Shown here piece by piece: positions 63,043 through 64,000 of a DNA stretch of 64,000 nt. Where the stretch lies: assembly GCA_965206655.1 (NCBI GenBank), contig CBDBKC010000038.1, positions 372,001-436,000 of the forward strand, written 5' to 3'. Source of the stretch: JAPPLB01 sp965206655 (GTDB lineage: Bacteria > Acidobacteriota > Terriglobia > Bryobacterales > UBA6623). Numbering within the stretch: position 1 is the stretch's first letter; every line of letters starts with the position of its first letter. The translations under genes and the position numbers were made by a program. The notes under the pieces were generated by a model. That model saw only the letters and a program-made list of their open reading frames with translations, was not told the DNA's origin and made no database searches.

Positions 63043-64000
63043 TCAGAACGGCTCGGCGTCCCAGTGGGCGATGATCGAGCGATACGGCGTCGGCTCCACA
63101 GCGACCGCTTGCTGAACCAGCCTGTAGAACAGCTTGCCCCGGCTACGTGAGCTGCGCCGGTTGAACCGGAAGACGAATTCGTCCAGATAGTAGTCCAAAT
63201 GCTCGTGGCTGACCGCCCCTTGATGCGTACCCAGCAACCAGCGCTTGAGCAGCGAGATCGCTTTGTGCACCAGCGGAAGCAATTCCGACGCCTGCTCGCG
63301 GCGACCCTTGAGGAAGACGATGTGGTGCCGATAGCCCTTCTTCTCGAGTGGCTCGTAGCCCAGCCAGCCATCGGTGCGAACCACGCTGCCTGGCTCGATC
63401 GACTCCTCCACGAAGGGCATCAAGCTGGCCGCCGAGGCGTTGCGCAGGCGCTGCATACGGATCCGCCCCAGCCCGCTGCCTCTCTCCTCCGCGGCTACTG
63501 CAATCAATCCTTTACGCTCGATCTGGCGGCCGCGAACGCCCTCCTCCTCCGCGCCCCAGTAGGTCTCATCCACCTCGACGACGCCCGTCAAACGCTCGCG
63601 CCCCGGCCGCACCATCGCCCGCCGCAGCTTGTGCATCCAAGCCCAGGCGGTTTGGTAGCTGCCCAGTCCCAGAACGCGTTGCAAACCCAAGGCGCTGACT
63701 CCGTTCTTCTGCGAGACGACGTGCCACATTGCTCGGAACCAAAGCCGCAACGGCTTGCGTGTGTCCTGAAAGATCGTACCGGCCGTGACGGACGTTTGGC
63801 GACCGCAGGCAGCACATTCGAACCATACTTTGCGCACCGGCCAAGCTCGCTCAAGCCCACAGTTGGGGCAACGGAACCCGTCCCGCCAGCGCAGCGCGAC
63901 CAGATAGTCCGCGACAGGCCTCTTCGGTGGCGAAGCGCGCCTCGAACTCGAGCAGATCGCGCGGGTAATCCTCCACGAGGCCGCATACTACATCTTGGGG
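63043..64000 (-). pseudogene. IS1595-family transposase, frameshifted, 5' end beyond the window
   Basis: The main frame (63837-63043) has a zinc-ribbon half (CAACGRQTSVTAGTIF), the Asp of VEVDETYWGAEEEG and EEGVRGRQIERKGLIAVAAE, and ends VEPTPYRSIIAHWDAEPF. Upstream, the natural continuation CRDYLVALRWRDGFRCPNCG requires deleting one G at about 63910. The 5' end reads on towards the window edge with no clear start. The frameshift sits in the zinc-ribbon region. Confidence 0.8.

Noticed and set aside
1..64000. tRNA genes and CRISPR arrays
   Set aside because: No GTTCRA-type T-loop within a cloverleaf and no array of short regularly spaced repeats was found by eye.

Overview
The window is about 60% GC and looks like a chromosome segment of an Acidobacteriota bacterium of the Bryobacterales/Solibacterales type. 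The clues are a secreted protein of the Solibacter-type paralogous family (TIGR03437-like), a PVC/Acidobacteria-type haem-binding CxxCH membrane-bound dehydrogenase, DUF1080 and Gfo/Idh/MocA sugar-catabolism proteins, an M56 peptidase/BlaI pair, PadR/small membrane protein pairs and the start of a GEGGMGVV-type Ser/Thr kinase. A complete Na+-pumping NQR operon suggests (inference) a marine or saline habitat. No tRNA, rRNA or CRISPR array was seen.

Layout. 1-6.4 kb: the C-terminal PHP domain of PolX, an IS200-type element, a 195-bp tandem repeat array, a frameshifted Gfo/Idh/MocA oxidoreductase, a STGPRT-type protein gene bracketed by small hairpins, a degenerate IscU-like scaffold, a secreted kinase-fold protein and a NadD-like nucleotidyltransferase. 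6.4-14.3 kb (minus strand): lolA-gspF/pilC-gspE/pilB-pilM-pilN-pilO-pilP-like-pseudopilin, a compact type IV pilus/type II secretion assembly operon. 14.5-15.3 kb: a MerR regulator and thiS. 15.5-17.1 kb: an integrase-core insertion sequence. 17.5-24.4 kb: nqrABCDEF-apbE, a complete sodium pump plus the flavin transferase that loads FMN onto NqrB and NqrC. 24.4-37.9 kb: secreted hydrolases, oxidoreductases and carbohydrate-active proteins, including a CxxCH dehydrogenase gene broken by an IS1380-type element and three frameshifts. 37.9-43.5 kb: tadA, a 1069-residue protein of unknown family, and a Y1 (RAYT-like) transposase gene flanked by 94-bp direct repeats. 43.5-52.3 kb (minus): an ECF sigma factor, a zinc-finger/FecR-type anti-sigma protein and two ABC-2 exporter modules whose genes touch or overlap; the last permease is split by an IS4-type and an IS200-type element. 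52.5-64 kb: a third IS200 copy, a ferredoxin-NADP reductase-like flavoprotein, an M56-GWxTD peptidase with its BlaI repressor, a TIGR03437 gene split by a second IS1380 copy, kinase and IS30 remnants, a PadR pair, a GNAT protein and a frameshifted IS1595-type transposase.

The strongest theme is insertion-sequence activity: three IS200-like copies, two IS1380-like copies (one intact, one with two frameshifts), one IS4-like, one integrase-core, one IS1595-like and an IS30 remnant. For the IS1380 copies and the IS4 element the target duplications can be read, and removing the element restores a continuous reading frame in the host gene. The second theme is small non-coding repeats next to particular genes: hairpins around the STGPRT gene, REP-like palindromes around the RAYT gene, and a tandem array in which all three spacings between units are compatible with one open frame or close to it.
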